A stretch of DNA of 7,783 bases from an uncultured Verrucomicrobiota bacterium (GCA_946631345.1 CAMPAA010000152.1:1-7783); one strand, 5' to 3'. Numbered from the stretch's first letter, positions 1 through 7,450 are shown. Numbers and translations: made by a program. The notes: generated by a model not told the origin, from the sequence alone.

Positions 1-21
1 TAAGCGCCAATTCCCTTTCTT

Positions 22-349
22 TCCGTGTCCAAACCGGCACCGCTCTGTGTCCAGATGGAGTGGCATCTGTGGCCAAAAGGAGTGGGGTCTGTGACCACAA
101 AAAAGAATTGGCGTCATTTCAACAGTGTTCTTGCGTCAATTCTATAGTGTTTTGGCGTCAATTCTACCGAGTATTGACGCCAAAACACATGACTGTTCAG
201 ACACGGAAAAGGTTTTGTTCACAGACGGAATCCGTTTGTTCACAGGCGGAATCCGATTGGCCACAGGCGGGGTTAGGAGTGTCCACAGGCGGGGTTAGGG
301 GTGGCCATAGGCGGGGTTCGGGGTGTCCGCACGGCAGAACGCTCTCCGG
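22..349. repeat. Degenerate tandem array with a 21-22 bp period, about 15 units
   Basis: A short core recurs with a period of 22 bp, 21 bp in two places. Cores of the form GTGNCCA start at 25, 47, 69 and 91. GCGTCA cores start at 111, 133 and 155, with a diverged copy at 177. [CT]TGTTCA cores start at 193, 215 and 236. KTGKCCR cores start at 257, 279, 301 and 323. The unit tails form blocks: a GGAGTGG tail, then an ATTCTA tail, then a GACGGAATCCG-type tail, then a GGCGGGGTTAGG tail. The longest exact matches are CACAGGCGGGGTTAGG (262-277 and 284-299) and GCGTCAATTCTA (133-144 and 155-166). There are no unique spacers between conserved repeats. The open reading frame crossing this array is a by-product of the repeats. 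The 55 bases between the array and the next stop codon (350-404) show only a short alternating GC tract at 356-366. Confidence 0.8.
147..188. repeat. Perfect 16-bp inverted repeat with a 10-nt loop
   Basis: GTGTTTTGGCGTCAAT at 147-162 is the exact reverse complement of ATTGACGCCAAAACAC at 173-188, with ten bases between them (163-172). It lies within the 22-bp array: the left arm covers a normal GCGTCA unit and the right arm the next, diverged unit, so one unit appears to be inverted relative to its neighbours. RNA from either strand could form a stable stem-loop. No T-tract follows the stem on either strand, so a standard intrinsic terminator is not supported. Confidence 0.85.
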
Positions 350-404
350 TGGGCGGCGCGCGCGCGTCCTCAATGGCGGGGATTTGCAATTACATCCTAA
401 CGCA

Positions 405-3161
405 TCACCTGAACGATATGGTCAGACCTCTGCGGAAAACGCGGATAGTCCCGCCTGACACCGAAAAGCAGAATCTTCTGTTCTCCTCGCCATCCATGCG
501 CAACGACCATTTCGCGATGTTCCCGAAATCGGTGCAGCCGACAAGTCCAGGCGTGAAGCTGGCCTCCAGTGCAGCCGCTGAATTGACAATGTTCAGCGTG
601 CCTACAGCCGCAAACGCGACACCCTCGAACGCACCCACACCTGCGGACGGATCGAGCTTCAGCCCCTTGACCGTGACCGTGCCGCCGTCGCGGATGTCGG
701 CGACAAGCCGAGCCCCGGCGGCGACCGACACCTGCTCCACCCCTCCGAACACGCTCATCGTCCCTTCGTGGTACCGCGTGGCTATCGGGAATCCAGCGCC
801 TGGCCTGTCGGCGGTGGATATGGCTGCATCGCCGTATGTCCAGCTGTGGTCAGTGTAGTTGCAGGTCGCAAGCTCTTCCACGTTGGTAAGCTCGTTCCAG
901 TGTTCGCCGTCGATGCTACCCTCCAGAGAATAGGCGAACATAGAGTTCTTCAGGTTTTGGTTCTGGGTTTCCAGCCTGTTGGCCCCCCAGCAGTCCGAGT
1001 AGTCGAAGCGGGTGATCTCCGGCGTGTCGTCCGCAAGCCGCATGACAATGCGAATCCACGACGTATCATCAGCTACCCGCATATATGATGTAGGGCGGCT
1101 GGAATCCAGGGTCAGCGGCGAATACATGTGGCATCCGAACGTGGCGCTCGCCGTAGTGGCCTTTCCGTCGAACAGGTTGGCCAGGCAGCGTCCCGGCTGG
1201 GTGGACGCGACGATCCCCGCCTCGAACGCCACCTCGTTCTCGGCAAGATGCGCGTAGTCGGTGTTGTTCGTGGAAAGGTTCAAGTTCCTGCGCACCCCGT
1301 CGCCGTCGAAAAGGCCGAACTCCTGCAGCTGCACGGCCCTTGAATTGCTTGCCCCATAGCTCGTAAGCGACCACCCAGCCGTGTTCTGCAGATAGTCCTG
1401 CCAGTTCTGCTTTATGTTAAGCCTGAACCATGTGTAGTACGGCAGGTCTCGCCGCACGATCAGCGTGCCCTCCTTCACGTCCACGTCGCCGTTGAACGAG
1501 AGGTCCCCGCCGATCGACCATGTGCCGCCCCCAGTCTTCGCGATTGAGAGCCTGCCGCACCCGTTGGTTATGTCCGAAAGCCGGTTCGTCACCGAAGTGT
1601 CGTCGCCGTCGAGGGTGAGGGTCTTGGAGCCGTCGCCGTAGCCGAACACGCCCGCGAGGTCGAAGCCGTTTGCGGTTGCGTTCCTGATGGTGGCATCTCC
1701 CTGCACTGCGATCGGCCTCGACCTGCAGTATGCCTCGCCGGAGCCGGTGTACTCCAGCGTCGCCCCCTCCTGCGAGCCGCCGAGCAGCAGCGCGTATGGC
1801 ACCAACGGAGCTTCGGCGGCGTTGGCGTACACGCCACACTCGCGCAGCAGGTTCGCCAGGCCGAGCGAGCACACCTTGTTCGTTTCGGCGATGGAATCAA
1901 AGCGCAGGGTGCCCGCCTCCACGGCTATCGCGCCGCGGTTGCGCCGCGAGGAATTGTCGGCCATACGCCACACACCCTTGCCCTTCTTCGTTATGTAGGT
2001 GGACCAGTCGTATTCGCCTGAAAGCACCGGCTCGTTGAACGGGCCGGACAGGACGCACTCGGCCACGGTGTTCGAGCCGTCGAGCTCAAGCATGTGCTGC
2101 TTCCTGTCCGAGCTGGAGTATCTGAAGGTGCCGGTGAACGTCACGCCCCCGTTTGCACCGGCATCCAGCACGTTCGCGAACGGCGTCGAGCCGAGCATGA
2201 TGTCCTTGTCCGTCGTCTCCGGCCCGTTGCCGAGATAGACGATGCCGTTGCCCTTGTTGCGCATCTCTATCGTGTCGTGCGTCCCAACCGACGACGGTTC
2301 GCCGGCCATGCCGAACTTCGACACGCCGATGACGCCGTGCCCGTACACTATCGGTATTCCGGTGAACGTGCTGTTCGTTCCCGTAAGGTATGTGGTGGTG
2401 TTGCCTTCAGAGTAGGTGAACATGCAATTCATGTTGCCGCCGAACGTGCCGGCGAAGGTGTTGGTCCCCATGTACATCGCGAACATCGGATTCTCGGATT
2501 CCGTGGCGGAGAGCGCCGGATTCACGTTGGTCACCAGACCCGACCCCTCGAACGAGCTGCCGAACACGCGCGTGGTCCCGTTCCTGGCCGTGTAGAACGC
2601 CGCGCTCTCGCCGACATAAAGGGACACGATCGCTGCGGTATGCCCGTTGAACGCGGTGTTTTCCGTCTGGAGCAGCTTGAGCGCGCCCTCTTCCACCCGG
2701 ATGCTTGCGCGGTAGTCGCTTTCGATGACATCGGACGTTATCTTTCCGCGTGACGCAAGCTCGATGGCTCCTGCGCCCCTCTTTACGATCGTCACGTTGA
2801 GCGTGCGCGAGGACATGGACTCCTCCGGCTGGTGTATCGGGCACTCGACCTTGCAGTCGTTGGCCACGTCGAACACGAGCTCGCATCTCTTGACCAGCAC
2901 AACGTCGCCGAGATTCGACACGAACTCCACATCGGCATCCGTAACAGTGGCGGTGCATCCTTCCGGCACCGTCACCCTGTCGCCGGCTTTTGGCACGGCC
3001 CCTTCCTCGTAGCTTCCTTCAGACTGCCAGCTTGACGCTGCATCACCCTTCCACGTGAAATCCGCGCACCGGGCGGAGGCCGCGAAGCAGATCGCCATCG
3101 CCGCCGCGAGGGCCGGCTTCGCTGCACATGATCCCGCATTTCCTGCCACTTTGATGTCCAT
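405..3161 (-). CDS. Secreted beta-strand-repeat protein with an F5/8 type C-like domain
   Basis: This 918-residue protein is probably exported and binds carbohydrate or helps attach to a surface; no catalytic domain is visible. Residues 1 to about 33 are a signal peptide (basic start, Ala-rich core ending FAASARCA), and the mature chain begins near ADFTWKG. Three stretches resemble the autotransporter-associated beta strand repeat (PATR): about 120-165 (VKRGAGAIEL...VEEGALKL), 388-421 (ITKKGKGVWRM...VEAGTLRF) and 538-569 (AKTGGGTWSI...VKEGTLIV). Residues about 578-775 look like a galactose-binding F5/8 type C fold, with QLQEFGLFDGDG, NLFDGKATT and the typical YSLEGSIDGEHWNEL. The chain ends in a beta-rich tail (GGTIRVFRRGLTISFR) with no autotransporter barrel. 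The start at 3161 is preferred over a longer frame starting at 3203, because it has AGGA seven bases upstream and gives a clean signal peptide; the longer frame adds a charged stretch that lies inside a hairpin. It follows the hydrolase-like gene by 57 nt and is probably co-transcribed with it. Confidence 0.88.
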   Translation of the reverse strand: MDIKVAGNAGSCAAKPALAAAMAICFAASARCADFTWKGDAASSWQSEGSYEEGAVPKAGDRVTVPEGCTATVTDADVEFVSNLGDVVLVKRCELVFDVANDCKVECPIHQPEESMSSRTLNVTIVKRGAGAIELASRGKITSDVIESDYRASIRVEEGALKLLQTENTAFNGHTAAIVSLYVGESAAFYTARNGTTRVFGSSFEGSGLVTNVNPALSATESENPMFAMYMGTNTFAGTFGGNMNCMFTYSEGNTTTYLTGTNSTFTGIPIVYGHGVIGVSKFGMAGEPSSVGTHDTIEMRNKGNGIVYLGNGPETTDKDIMLGSTPFANVLDAGANGGVTFTGTFRYSSSDRKQHMLELDGSNTVAECVLSGPFNEPVLSGEYDWSTYITKKGKGVWRMADNSSRRNRGAIAVEAGTLRFDSIAETNKVCSLGLANLLRECGVYANAAEAPLVPYALLLGGSQEGATLEYTGSGEAYCRSRPIAVQGDATIRNATANGFDLAGVFGYGDGSKTLTLDGDDTSVTNRLSDITNGCGRLSIAKTGGGTWSIGGDLSFNGDVDVKEGTLIVRRDLPYYTWFRLNIKQNWQDYLQNTAGWSLTSYGASNSRAVQLQEFGLFDGDGVRRNLNLSTNNTDYAHLAENEVAFEAGIVASTQPGRCLANLFDGKATTASATFGCHMYSPLTLDSSRPTSYMRVADDTSWIRIVMRLADDTPEITRFDYSDCWGANRLETQNQNLKNSMFAYSLEGSIDGEHWNELTNVEELATCNYTDHSWTYGDAAISTADRPGAGFPIATRYHEGTMSVFGGVEQVSVAAGARLVADIRDGGTVTVKGLKLDPSAGVGAFEGVAFAAVGTLNIVNSAAALEASFTPGLVGCTDFGNIAKWSLRMDGEENRRFCFSVSGGTIRVFRRGLTISFR

Positions 3162-3168
3162 TGCGTAT

Positions 3169-3178
3169 TCCTTTCCTT
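3169..3178 (-). promoter_or_regulatory. Ribosome binding site deciding the start at 3161
   Basis: The minus strand reads AAGGAAAGGA here, two overlapping Shine-Dalgarno-like cores, the nearer one seven bases before the ATG at 3161. This supports that start over the in-frame ATG at 3203. Confidence 0.7.
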
Positions 3179-3193
3179 TTGCTTTCGTGCGCC

Positions 3194-3220
3194 GACGGCT
3201 CATGCGTGCGCATGGCCGTC
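3194..3220 (-). other. Intercistronic stem-loop
   Basis: GACGGC (3194-3199) pairs with GCCGTC (3215-3220), and ATGC (3202-3205) pairs with GCAT (3210-3213), leaving a four-base loop and a small asymmetric bulge. The structure overlaps the stop codon of the upstream hydrolase-like gene (3221-3219) and ends about 15 nt before the ribosome binding site of the next gene. No U-tract follows on the minus strand, so it is not a normal terminator. A role in mRNA stability or in setting the expression ratio of the two genes is inference. Confidence 0.6.
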
Positions 3221-6200
3221 ACCACATCCTGACCAGCGTGTATCCCTTCAGAAACTCCTTTGGCAGCGTAACCGTCACGGTGCCATCGCCGTTCTGCGCA
3301 AGCTTGAGCTGCCTGCCGCCCCACGCTAAGTCGGGGCTGTACGCAACCGCCTTGCCCGTCTTGAGTCCGGGTACGGTGAAAACGATGTCCTTCGCCAGAT
3401 CCGGGAACGGCGGCACCGGCGCATCGGCGTCGCACACGTCACCCGCATGCATTTCGCATCCCGTGGCGTTCAGGAAGTGCGCCACGAGCTTTCCGTCCTG
3501 CTCCCGCCATAGCGTCGTGTACACCATGGGCGGGGCGTCCACCTTCCAGAACGCGGCCTTCTCCGTGAACTTCGCGAGCTCCTCGCGGTACTGCGCGGCA
3601 AGAACCGGATCAGGCGAGAACGCGCACGTCTTGCCGAGCATGAACTCGCGGAAGCAGAGCCCTTCGCCGGGAAGCGCGGAGGAATACCGCACGGTACCCT
3701 TTCCGAGGCGCGCTTCCTCCGCGATGGACGGAGTGCGCACCGCTGGCTTGAACCCGAATATGTCCCCAAACGCCCATTTGGCGCGAGGCACCCCGAACTC
3801 GTCGCACGTGCCTGCCAACGCGCGCAGATACACCGACCCTCCGCGCTCCGCGAACCTGCGTATCGCCGCCACCTCGGCATCGGACAGGCAGTGCGACGCC
3901 CCCACGTACAGCACCTTGTATTTCGCCAGAGCCTCGTCCGTAACCGACATGTCGCCGATCATCTCGTACGGCACGTGCAGCTCCTCCAGGGTCTGCGCGG
4001 TGCCGAGCAGGTCCGGCACGGAACTGCATCCGGCGTTCCAGTCCCTGCTGTACCCTGAAAAGAGCAGGGCCACCTGCGCCACGGCTCTGGCGCCGGCGCG
4101 CCGCATGTTGGCCCGCGAGCCGCCGAATCCGATGTAGTCCGGAGCCTCCGCGTCTGGCGGCGGATCGGAGAGTAGCGCCGTCTGCCCGTGCATGTTCGCG
4201 AGCGCCCACGCGAAGTAGTCGCATTTGGCGTTCGAGCTGTAGTACCATCCCCATATCGGCGTGCCGTAGCCAACGTTCAGCAGGTTGTACGCCTTCCTGA
4301 GAGGAGGAAGCGCCCTGGCGGACTTCATCACGTTGCGAGTCATCACCTCGGTGCCGAAATAGTTGACGGTGCGGCCGAGATCGATGAGGTCGTTGCTCCC
4401 CCCGCGCCGTGGCAGCGAGTAGCTGAAGCCCCAGTGCGTGGTGTACATGGTGAGCACGAGGTCGGGCTTTATGTCCTTCAGCCGGCGGCGCAGCTCAATG
4501 AACCAGTTGGTCACCGTCTTCACGCGCCAGTCGTGCCACCGCCTCCGCAGCGGAGAGTTCGGGTTGCGGAAAGCCTTGTCGCATTCGTTCGCGGGAACCT
4601 TCCACCCCGTCTCGCGGAAGAACCTCTTCCTGCACGCCTCGCACACGCACCCATGACTCCAGAACTCGAGCTCGTCGATCTGGAACCCATCCACTCCGGC
4701 CTCGACAAGCCTTCTCAGGTAGCCGTAGTACTTCTCGTTGAACTCGTCGTTGCACGGGCACAGCTGGAACGACGGCAGCCCGTCCGTATAGGAACGGATC
4801 AGCTCAGGCACGCGCTCCATCAGCACGCGCAGGCCGGAGTCGATGTTCCACAGGAGCGTGGCGTCATGGTGGTCGAGGAGCTTCATTCCCCGCCTGTGCG
4901 TTTCGGCGGCAATGCGGCGGATGGCCTCCACGCCCCTGTCGAGATGCGCCGGGTACGTGTGCCGGCTGTGCATGCCCGACACCATCAGCGCCGAATATCC
5001 GCGGCCTTCGGATATCGCGCCTATGTACTTCGAGAGGCGCTTCGGATCGTCTGCGCACGACAGTGAAGAGGCATTGGATACTATGCGGTCGATTTTTCCG
5101 CCCTCGAGCCACGAAAGCGATTCCTGCCGGGGGTCGGGCAACTCCACCGGAGCCGGTGGATCGCGCGGCTTCGCCGCCGTCTCGGTGCCAGGCTCGGGCA
5201 GTTCGTACGTTTCGTCAGCCGCCTTGAACTCCACCGGCCGACCGTAGTCGGCGCTGCGGTACAGCGTTGTCGGCTCGAAGCCCTCCGTCACCCACAGCCC
5301 GCGTTTCACGCTGTAGTCCTCCGCATCGCCCAGAACCGGCTGCACTCCCATGGCGGAAACGAGCCAGTCGCCGTCCAGCGCCACATCGGCGCATCCGCCC
5401 TGCACGTGGACTGCGCGAGAGAAGGCCCGTGCCGTCCTTGGCGCAACCGAAACGCGGGCCGCAAGCTCCGCGCCGTTCACGGAAACGCCGAACGAGTTGG
5501 CCGCGCCGGTGTAGTTTCCGGCCTCCACCGTAAAGAGGTAGTATCCGTCGGGCAGGTCGGCAAACCGGTAGACCGCCCTGCCGCTCCCAGCCACTGCGGA
5601 GTAGAGGGCCCCCTCGCCATGCCCGACAATCGTGCGCCGGCCTTCGGCACCTGATTGCCAGCCGTGCTTCCGATCCTCGGCGAAGTCCACGTCGCCCTCG
5701 GCATAGCATTTCCCGCGCTTCGGCGAGCCGAACGCCAGCCGCCTCGATGCAGCCAGATGGTTCGCATAGCGGTATGACCTCAGGAAGTGTATGCGGTCGT
5801 AGTCCTCGAAGCGGCCTTTCCTCAGCACGAGCTTCGCGCCGGTGTAGCCGCCGTAGGTGCGCGTAAGGTTGGATTGAACATCGAGCCGCAGACCCTTCCC
5901 TTCCCGCCGCAGGGACCACACTCCACGCACGGCATCGTTCTGGTATCCGCTGCAGTAGTCGCCCGCGCCGAGGGGGTTGAGGTCGAACGTGAGCCCGCCC
6001 GCCGCCAGCCAGCGGAAGTTCCCGCCGGCAAAAGAGCCGTCAAACTTCCCGGACTTCGGAGTCCAGCTCCTGCCGTTCCCTTCGAGCGCCTTGTAGTCTG
6101 CGCCGGAGAACACATCGGAAAGCTTCACCGATATGCACCGTTTCCGCACATGGTCGAACGGATCCACCTCTCCCATCATCGTCACCTCGACCTCGCCGTT

Positions 6201-6482
6201 TGGATGGCGCGCTACCTCAAGCCGGTACCGGCCATCACGCGCCTCGCACCACTGGTTCCACACCTCCGTGCCGTCACCGAGCGAAACGTGCGACCGCTTG
6301 ACCTCCAGCCCCGATCCCTCGTCAGCACAGCCGGCGGATATCGCAGACACCACGACCTTGCCGCCGTCACGCACCGTGAAGCGGCCATCATTCTCCACGA
6401 CCTCAAACCCGTGCGCGGCAAGCATGGCTCCCGCCGAAACCGCAAACGCCATTGCGCGTACCGCGCCATTCATGCATTCCAT
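3219..6482 (-). CDS. Secreted glycoside-hydrolase-like protein, GH42-like architecture
   Basis: This 1087-residue protein is probably an exported glycosidase of clan GH-A type; the substrate is unknown. Residues 1 to about 25 form a signal peptide ending LAAHG. A beta-rich region (26-235) precedes a likely galactose-binding or malectin-like module (about 255-385, with FADLPDGYYLFTVEAGNYTG) and a Pro-rich linker (425-452). Residues about 460-790 look like a TIM barrel: YSALMVSGMHSRH, RRGMKLLDHHDATLLW and GVDGFQIDELEFWSHG, where E604 (or E606) is a candidate acid/base and E712 in YFGTEVMTRN a candidate nucleophile. Five cysteines cluster there (575, 577, 612, 614, 617). Residues about 795-900 match the beta-galactosidase trimerisation/GATase-like fold (VAQVALLFSGYSRDW, YKVLYVGASHCLSDAEVAAIRRFAERGGSVYL), and a C-terminal beta-sandwich follows. 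The first ATG is chosen because AGGA lies seven bases upstream. Alternatives are another family of GH-like TIM-barrel proteins or an inactive relative. Fold confidence is high; activity is unproven. Confidence 0.88.
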   Translation of the reverse strand: MECMNGAVRAMAFAVSAGAMLAAHGFEVVENDGRFTVRDGGKVVVSAISAGCADEGSGLEVKRSHVSLGDGTEVWNQWCEARDGRYRLEVARHPNGEVEVTMMGEVDPFDHVRKRCISVKLSDVFSGADYKALEGNGRSWTPKSGKFDGSFAGGNFRWLAAGGLTFDLNPLGAGDYCSGYQNDAVRGVWSLRREGKGLRLDVQSNLTRTYGGYTGAKLVLRKGRFEDYDRIHFLRSYRYANHLAASRRLAFGSPKRGKCYAEGDVDFAEDRKHGWQSGAEGRRTIVGHGEGALYSAVAGSGRAVYRFADLPDGYYLFTVEAGNYTGAANSFGVSVNGAELAARVSVAPRTARAFSRAVHVQGGCADVALDGDWLVSAMGVQPVLGDAEDYSVKRGLWVTEGFEPTTLYRSADYGRPVEFKAADETYELPEPGTETAAKPRDPPAPVELPDPRQESLSWLEGGKIDRIVSNASSLSCADDPKRLSKYIGAISEGRGYSALMVSGMHSRHTYPAHLDRGVEAIRRIAAETHRRGMKLLDHHDATLLWNIDSGLRVLMERVPELIRSYTDGLPSFQLCPCNDEFNEKYYGYLRRLVEAGVDGFQIDELEFWSHGCVCEACRKRFFRETGWKVPANECDKAFRNPNSPLRRRWHDWRVKTVTNWFIELRRRLKDIKPDLVLTMYTTHWGFSYSLPRRGGSNDLIDLGRTVNYFGTEVMTRNVMKSARALPPLRKAYNLLNVGYGTPIWGWYYSSNAKCDYFAWALANMHGQTALLSDPPPDAEAPDYIGFGGSRANMRRAGARAVAQVALLFSGYSRDWNAGCSSVPDLLGTAQTLEELHVPYEMIGDMSVTDEALAKYKVLYVGASHCLSDAEVAAIRRFAERGGSVYLRALAGTCDEFGVPRAKWAFGDIFGFKPAVRTPSIAEEARLGKGTVRYSSALPGEGLCFREFMLGKTCAFSPDPVLAAQYREELAKFTEKAAFWKVDAPPMVYTTLWREQDGKLVAHFLNATGCEMHAGDVCDADAPVPPFPDLAKDIVFTVPGLKTGKAVAYSPDLAWGGRQLKLAQNGDGTVTVTLPKEFLKGYTLVRMW

Positions 6483-6489
6483 CGTGATA

Positions 6490-6493
6490 TCCT
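6490..6493 (-). promoter_or_regulatory. Ribosome binding site of the hydrolase-like gene
   Basis: AGGA on the minus strand lies seven bases before the ATG at 6482. It favours that codon over the second in-frame ATG three codons later, though both would keep the signal peptide. Confidence 0.55.
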
Positions 6494-6508
6494 ATTATGC
6501 TTTGAAGG

Positions 6509-6532
6509 AAAAACTGGTGCGTAAGATACCAG
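6509..6532 (-). terminator. Weak intrinsic-terminator-like hairpin after the PHP gene
   Basis: On the minus strand CTGGT (6532-6528) pairs with ACCAG (6518-6514) around a nine-base loop, followed directly by TTTTT (6513-6509). It lies about 50 nt past the stop codon of the PHP gene. The five-pair stem is short, so any termination is probably partial. Confidence 0.35.
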
Positions 6533-6549
6533 ATTCATTTTTTTTTCAA
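6523..6549 (-). promoter_or_regulatory. Candidate promoter for the two-gene secreted-protein unit
   Basis: On the minus strand TTGAAA (6549-6544, five of six to the -35 consensus) is followed after 15 nt by TATCTT (6528-6523), which is preceded by TGG as in an extended -10. Spacing is short and the -10 matches only four of six bases. It also overlaps the weak terminator hairpin. Weak support only. Confidence 0.25.
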
Positions 6550-6581
6550 GCGAAATCTTCGCCCGAATCGGCGCTTTGCCC

Positions 6582-7424
6582 TCAGCGCGCCAGACGGTCG
6601 AGGAACGGCTTGAGGAACGCGCGTTCGTCGTCGAGCGACATGCCGAGCGGGATCGTAGGCTTGTTCGCGCCGTGGAAGTCGCTCCCCGCCGTAACGCACA
6701 GCCCCAGCTCCTTCGCCGCCCGCAGATGGTCGATCGTCTCGCCCGGCTCGTTCGCCTGGTACACGGCCTCGATTCCGTCCAGCCCGCGCTCCTTCAGCGG
6801 CGCAAGCCCAGCGCGCAGAAGCGCGGGATCCTTCGTCCAGTAGCGCGGATGCGCCATCACGGCCACGCCGCCCGCCGCATGGATCACGTCGAACGCCTCG
6901 CCGGGGTCGGGATGGTAGCGCGTCACGTAGCAGTTCGTCTCGGGCGGCGAGGACGGCGTGAGGTACGCGCAGAACGCCGCCTTCACGTCCGTCGCATGGC
7001 CGTGGTCCATCAGCCACCTCGCGAAGTGCGGACGCGCCAGCACCTCGCCGTGTGCGTATTTGGCGATCTCGTCGCGCGGGATGTCTATCCCGATATCCGC
7101 GAAGCGCGCCAGTATCTTCTCGTTGCGCGCGTTGCGCCCTTCCAGCACGCACCGCAGGAACCGCTTGAGGCCCGCGTCGTCCGGGTCGATCCCCAGTCCG
7201 AGGAGATGAAACTTGCCGTACCCCTCGCCTGGCTCCACGCTCAGCTCGATCCCTGCGAGCCTCACGCCGCCCCCGTCCCGCGCCGCCGACAGGAACTCCT
7301 GAACGCCGTCGCAGTTGTCGTGGTCCGTGAGCGCCATCACCGAGAATCCGCGCCCGCGCTCTGCAATCTCTGTCGGCGAACACGTCCCGTCGCTCGCCGT
7401 GCTGTGCACATGCAGATCAATCAT
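6582..7424 (-). CDS. PHP-domain metal-dependent phosphoesterase, YciV/RNase AM-like
   Basis: This 280-residue cytoplasmic protein has the full set of PHP-family metal-ligand motifs in order: DLHVHSTASDG (residues 3-13), LTDHD (32-36), GIELS (58-62), FHLLGLGID (72-80), ARPHFAR (130-136), MAHPR (190-194) and GSDFHG (247-252). Length and motif order match the YciV/TrpH group. The E. coli member (YciV, RNase AM) degrades short RNA and matures rRNA 5' ends, and relatives act as 3',5'-nucleoside bisphosphate phosphatases. Which activity applies here cannot be decided from sequence. The protein has no signal peptide. The start is well supported by AGGAGG four bases before the ATG and by an extended -10 promoter just upstream, giving an estimated leader of about 20 nt. 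It is separated from the secreted-protein genes by 99 nt and is probably functionally unrelated to them. Confidence 0.93.
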   Translation of the reverse strand: MIDLHVHSTASDGTCSPTEIAERGRGFSVMALTDHDNCDGVQEFLSAARDGGGVRLAGIELSVEPGEGYGKFHLLGLGIDPDDAGLKRFLRCVLEGRNARNEKILARFADIGIDIPRDEIAKYAHGEVLARPHFARWLMDHGHATDVKAAFCAYLTPSSPPETNCYVTRYHPDPGEAFDVIHAAGGVAVMAHPRYWTKDPALLRAGLAPLKERGLDGIEAVYQANEPGETIDHLRAAKELGLCVTAGSDFHGANKPTIPLGMSLDDERAFLKPFLDRLAR

Positions 7425-7428
7425 CCCG

Positions 7429-7434
7429 CCTCCT
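7429..7434 (-). promoter_or_regulatory. Ribosome binding site of the PHP gene
   Basis: The minus strand reads a perfect AGGAGG four bases before the ATG at 7424. The spacing is slightly short but the match to the anti-Shine-Dalgarno sequence is complete. Confidence 0.8.
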
Positions 7435-7450
7435 GTTTCCCATGCCGCGT

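Larger units (their letters stand above)
1..349. mobile_element. Possible end of an IS21-family insertion sequence (element mostly off the left edge)
   Basis: IS21-family elements (istA/istB) carry several transposase-binding repeats of about 20 bp near their ends, often of a GTGTCCA/GTGGCCA...CCGG or ...CGG style. The units at 22-109 and 257-349 have this appearance and a comparable period. This is a resemblance from family knowledge only. No istA or istB coding sequence, defined terminal CA/TG boundary or target duplication can be seen, and the array is longer and more varied than is usual for such an end. It could instead be an unrelated intergenic repeat. Confidence 0.3.

Noticed and set aside
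22..349. CRISPR array
   Set aside because: Units are 22 bp, degenerate and contiguous, with no unique spacers of constant length and no cas genes.
330..404. Intrinsic terminator after the beta-repeat protein
   Set aside because: No hairpin followed by a T-tract on the minus strand was found here. The alternating GC tract at 356-366 has no U-run after it.
60..458. Open reading frame of 132 codons on the plus strand
   Set aside because: It runs through the tandem repeats, has no ribosome binding site, and its protein shows only repeat-derived sequence.
3162..3203. Longer start for the beta-repeat protein (ATG at 3203)
   Set aside because: It would put a charged extension before the signal peptide, lies within the intercistronic hairpin and has no good ribosome binding site.
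3055..5066. Long plus-strand open frames (3055-4137 and 4188-5066)
   Set aside because: They lie opposite the hydrolase-like gene. Their translations are rich in Arg, Pro, Ala and Ser with no recognisable domain, as expected for antisense frames in GC-rich DNA.
6494..6499. CATAAT as a -10 element for the hydrolase-like gene
   Set aside because: Transcription would start inside or after the ribosome binding site, leaving almost no leader, and there is no -35 match.
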